A stretch of DNA of 64,000 nucleotides from Acinetobacter lwoffii (lineage in GTDB: Bacteria; Pseudomonadota; Gammaproteobacteria; Pseudomonadales; Moraxellaceae), in contig NZ_JAMXXP010000010.1 of the NCBI RefSeq assembly GCF_024129355.1, forward strand, positions 1 through 64,000. The letters run 5' to 3'. A program made the translations under genes and the position numbers. This document shows positions 61,612 through 64,000 of this stretch, one piece after another (positions within the stretch are counted from its first letter, which is position 1; each line of letters opens with the position of its first letter). The notes under the pieces were generated by a model that did no database searches, was not told the origin of the DNA, and saw only the letters and a program-made list of their open reading frames with translations.

Positions 61612-62307
61612 ATGAAAAAAATCGCAAGCATCTTGATCTTGGGAAGTGCTGTATTGGCATCGCAAAGCCATGCCGGTCTTGGAACATTGAGTAGTCTGGC
61701 ATCAAAAGCAGTTGCAACGACAACAGGCACATCTTCACAAAATCTGGATTTGGCGGGTTTTCTTAAGCAGGCACAAGCCACCAATGCCATGTTTATTCAA
61801 AGCCGAACGACACTGGCAACCCTGTTTGCTGAACGTAAAGACAGTGAAGAGCTGAAAACCAAATTAAACAGCTTGAAAACTACCTCGGACGTAAAGGAAA
61901 AAGAGGCCATCCAGAAAGAGATTACCAAATTGACCAATGATGTTCTGGATGCATCAAAAAAGGATGAAGCGGCGACACTGGAACGTATTAATGCATTAAG
62001 TGTAAGCCAGAAACAGCTTCTAGTTAACTCACTTACTAACTTTGCGATTGCGGGCTTGTCTGCACGCGAACTCGTGCTTAATAGTAAGCAGGTGTCTATG
62101 CAAATGCTCAGTAATCCGCGTAGTGTCAGCGATAGCGGTATGTCTTTTATGGATGCCAAAGGTCTATTAGGTGATGTGACTGGAATTGCAAAAAACGCAA
62201 CAATGGCATTGGTGGAGTATCCGCAATTGATGAAAAAAGCGGGCTTGAACTTTAAGGCGCCAGAATCTGCAGCAGCAAAACCAGTTGATATTTCTGATTC
62301 AATCTAA
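61612..62307 (+). CDS. Small exported helical protein, third gene of the unknown operon
   Basis: A 231-residue exported protein: a signal peptide about 1-21 ('ASQSHAG'), then a mostly helical body with a Lys/Glu-rich likely coiled coil at about 70-125 ('SEELKTKLNSLKTTSDVKEKE'-type; key part 'EKEAIQKEITKLTND'). The C-terminal part is Ala/Lys-rich. No family recognised. Starts 21 bases after the second gene, following AAGGGGA, and is closed by a terminator, so the three genes form a unit. It may be a periplasmic partner of the two larger proteins (inference from context). Confidence 0.72.
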   Translation: MKKIASILILGSAVLASQSHAGLGTLSSLASKAVATTTGTSSQNLDLAGFLKQAQATNAMFIQSRTTLATLFAERKDSEELKTKLNSLKTTSDVKEKEAIQKEITKLTNDVLDASKKDEAATLERINALSVSQKQLLVNSLTNFAIAGLSARELVLNSKQVSMQMLSNPRSVSDSGMSFMDAKGLLGDVTGIAKNATMALVEYPQLMKKAGLNFKAPESAAAKPVDISDSI

Positions 62308-62320
62308 GCAATATGAGTCT

Positions 62321-62351
62321 AGCCTGTTTTCGAACAGGCTTTCTTTTTTTA
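62321..62351 (+). terminator. Rho-independent terminator of the three-gene unit
   Basis: AGCCTGTT (62321-62328) pairs with AACAGGCT (62333-62340), loop TTCG, followed by a T-rich tail. Confidence 0.92.
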
Positions 62352-62387
62352 TCTGGCGACGTAAAATGAAAAAGTCCATCTGTTTCT

Positions 62388-63047
62388 ATGAGCTTTGCAT
62401 TGTCGCGAAATATTCAAATTTATCTACAAAAAATAGATCAGTTCTTTTCGATTAAACCGCCTGAATCACGGGTAGAGCAAATCAAAAATCGAAAACTGGC
62501 AATTTATGCGCGACGTAACCAGTTGCTGTCAGATCAATTCAATCATCCGATCCAATCTCTGGATTTCACCGCCACTGAATATGGCAAGCCTTATTTAAAT
62601 GACTATCCGGATTTCAGTTTTAATCATAGTCATAGTCAAAATTTCTACGCCCTGGCCACGAGCAGGAATGTCCAAAACTTGGGAATCGATATTGAAGAAC
62701 TGAGCCGTAAAGTCCGTTTTGAAGCTTTGGCACAGCACGCCTTCCATCCTGAAGAACTCAAAAATTGGCAAGCGCTGGCTTATGACCCTGAATACTGGTT
62801 TAAAGTCTGGACGACCAAAGAGGCCGTGTTAAAGGCATCAGGCTTGGGAATCCGGATCAACCTCAACGAACTCAATACCAATATCCATCCTGAGCAAAAT
62901 GGTGGGCGCTGCGAACATCCAGAGATTGGCATCTATGCTTATCAAAATTATTCTATTGCTGGCTGTATGCTCACCGTGGCTTGGCAAAGTGAGCATTCCT
63001 GCAAAGGGTTGAGATTTCCAGTGATCCAGATTCATCACACTGTCTAA
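62388..63047 (+). CDS. 4'-phosphopantetheinyl transferase (Sfp-type)
   Basis: Transfers phosphopantetheine from CoA to a carrier-protein Ser. 219 residues. Sfp-family motifs: 'EYGKPYL' near 64, 'FSFNHSHS' near 78, 'LGIDIEE' near 99 and 'WTTKEAVLKASGLG' near 145, carrying the Mg-binding Asp/Glu and catalytic Lys. Because no NRPS, PKS or carrier gene lies here, the target could be a siderophore synthetase or the fatty-acid ACP. Separate transcript after a terminator; convergent with the SDR gene with only 23 bases between and no clear hairpin. Confidence 0.9.
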   Translation: MSFALSRNIQIYLQKIDQFFSIKPPESRVEQIKNRKLAIYARRNQLLSDQFNHPIQSLDFTATEYGKPYLNDYPDFSFNHSHSQNFYALATSRNVQNLGIDIEELSRKVRFEALAQHAFHPEELKNWQALAYDPEYWFKVWTTKEAVLKASGLGIRINLNELNTNIHPEQNGGRCEHPEIGIYAYQNYSIAGCMLTVAWQSEHSCKGLRFPVIQIHHTV

Positions 63048-63070
63048 AACAGAATCAACCCAAATATTTT

Positions 63071-63841
63071 TTATTTTCTGGAAATGAGCAGATTACTCAG
63101 TCGATTCACAAATTTTGGACTCATTCGCGATAAATGAAATAAAAACTGGCTTTTGAAACCAACCGGATGATGCGTGGCTTGCCAGATGGAATCTTTGAGT
63201 TCTGCCAGTTTCAGAATATCTTGTGCGACATCTTCTGCTTTTAAATGCACGCCCATCTTTTTGATGCTTTCTGCCTGCATATCTTTGACCATGGCCGTAC
63301 TGACGAAAAGCGGCATTACATCCAAGACTCGAATCCCATAGGGTTGCCACTCAATATCCAGACTTTCAGTCAGGCCACGCACTGCAAACTTGCTGGTGGA
63401 ATAACTGCTTAAATCGGCTTGGCCATAAATCGCCGAAGCTGAAGATAGATTGATGATGCGGGCAAATGAAGATTCTTTTAAATAAGGGAAAGCGGCATGA
63501 CAGCCGTTCATGACTCCTTTAACATTAATATCCAGAGTCCGATGATGCGCCATAATATCAGTTTCTTCAAAAGGGCCTGAATATAAAATCCCGGCATTAT
63601 TGACCAGAATATTGATTTCACCTGCCCAAGCTGAAAATTCGGCTAAAGCTGTTTCCCAGGACGTATAACCAGCCACATCCAGAAAACCGGCTTTGGCATG
63701 TTCGCCCAGTTGCTGGGCCAGTTGTTCTGCCTGCTCCACCTGAACATCATAAATACCCACCTTGTAGCCGTGCTGGTAAAATAGGGCGGCTGTCGCGGCA
63801 CCAATTCCTTGTGCTGCACCGCTAATCAATATACTGTGCAT
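63071..63841 (-). CDS. SDR-family NAD(P)-dependent oxidoreductase
   Basis: A classical short-chain dehydrogenase of 256 residues, substrate unknown. Nucleotide motif 'GAAQGIGAATAALF' near 8-21, 'NNAG' near 81, Ser in 'INLSSASAIYG' near 130 and the catalytic 'YSTSKFA' near 147. The ATG at 63841 follows AAGGAG; an upstream in-frame ATG at 63877 is not supported. A C-terminal extension 'LFHLSRMSPKFVNRL' is also common in Acinetobacter members of this group. Confidence 0.9.
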   Translation of the reverse strand: MHSILISGAAQGIGAATAALFYQHGYKVGIYDVQVEQAEQLAQQLGEHAKAGFLDVAGYTSWETALAEFSAWAGEINILVNNAGILYSGPFEETDIMAHHRTLDINVKGVMNGCHAAFPYLKESSFARIINLSSASAIYGQADLSSYSTSKFAVRGLTESLDIEWQPYGIRVLDVMPLFVSTAMVKDMQAESIKKMGVHLKAEDVAQDILKLAELKDSIWQATHHPVGFKSQFLFHLSRMSPKFVNRLSNLLISRK

Positions 63842-63933
63842 GTGCCTGATCTCCTTATTGTCTTTTTTTTTGAGCATAACAAGAAACTGGCAGATTGACG
63901 CGACAATTTGGTAAAAAAAAGAGGTTTTTAAAC

Positions 63934-64000
63934 ATGGAACAACTACTCAAGGTCATGCGCGAATTACGTGAAAAATGTCCATGGGATCAGCAGCAGACCC
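63934..64000 (+). CDS. mazG: Nucleoside triphosphate pyrophosphohydrolase MazG (5' end only)
   Basis: The last 67 bases open a frame from ATG at 63934 that reads 'MEQLLKVMRELREKCPWDQQ', the well-known MazG start (LR-x-x-CPWD-x-x-QT). GAGG precedes the ATG by nine bases. MazG hydrolyses non-canonical and canonical NTPs and lowers ppGpp effects in E. coli. The gene is cut by the window end after 22 codons, so its integrity is unknown. Confidence 0.85.
   Translation, partial: MEQLLKVMRELREKCPWDQQQT

Overview
The window reads as a chromosomal segment of an Acinetobacter species (Moraxellaceae). This is inferred from protein sequences and gene order: ackA-pta, ilvI-ilvH-ilvC, yibN-like/grxC/secB, leuS-lptE-holA, and the run ndk-rlmN-pilF-rodZ-ispG-hisS-yfgM-bamB-der. 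Base composition is moderately AT-rich, genes are closely packed, and Rho-independent terminators with long U tracts are frequent. No rRNA, tRNA, CRISPR array, transposase or phage gene was seen.

Layout. 1-4.6 kb: an octamer tandem repeat cut by the window edge, a small DUF2171 protein, and the acetate operon ackA-pta on the minus strand. 4.6-19.7 kb: proA, an alpha/beta hydrolase with a probable C-terminal PilZ domain, a methyltransferase, nagZ, prc, an MHYT-GGDEF-EAL protein, prfC, two paralogous lipoproteins, a TatD hydrolase and fabI. 19.8-26 kb: secB-grxC-rhodanese, rsgA, orn, a small membrane protein, tcdA and a Sel1-repeat protein. 26-35.9 kb, minus strand: a macA-macB-outer membrane factor efflux operon, leuS-lptE-holA, and a DUF4124 protein. 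36.4-39.9 kb: ilvI-ilvH-ilvC for branched-chain amino acids.

39.9-46.2 kb looks like acquired or rearranged DNA. Directly after the ilvC terminators lies a second, diverged copy of the last bases of ilvC, then a DUF2971 gene broken by an amber codon, about 0.9 kb of very AT-rich non-coding DNA, and a four-gene chaperone-usher pilus locus with no recognisable two-domain tip adhesin.

46.2-57.8 kb returns to core genes: a GT4 glycosyltransferase with a PAP2 phosphatase, iscX, ndk, and the rlmN-to-der run serving RNA modification, type IV pilus assembly, cell shape, isoprenoid synthesis, tRNA charging and outer-membrane protein assembly. 58-62.3 kb holds three consecutive genes for exported proteins that I cannot assign. 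They carry FlgT-like and CsgG/TolB-like features although Acinetobacter makes no flagella, and they are the best candidate for an undescribed system. The window ends with a phosphopantetheinyl transferase, an SDR oxidoreductase and the first codons of mazG.

Where an upstream in-frame start was possible, the start was chosen by ribosome binding site, family length, signal peptide position or a conflicting terminator; the reason is given in each entry.
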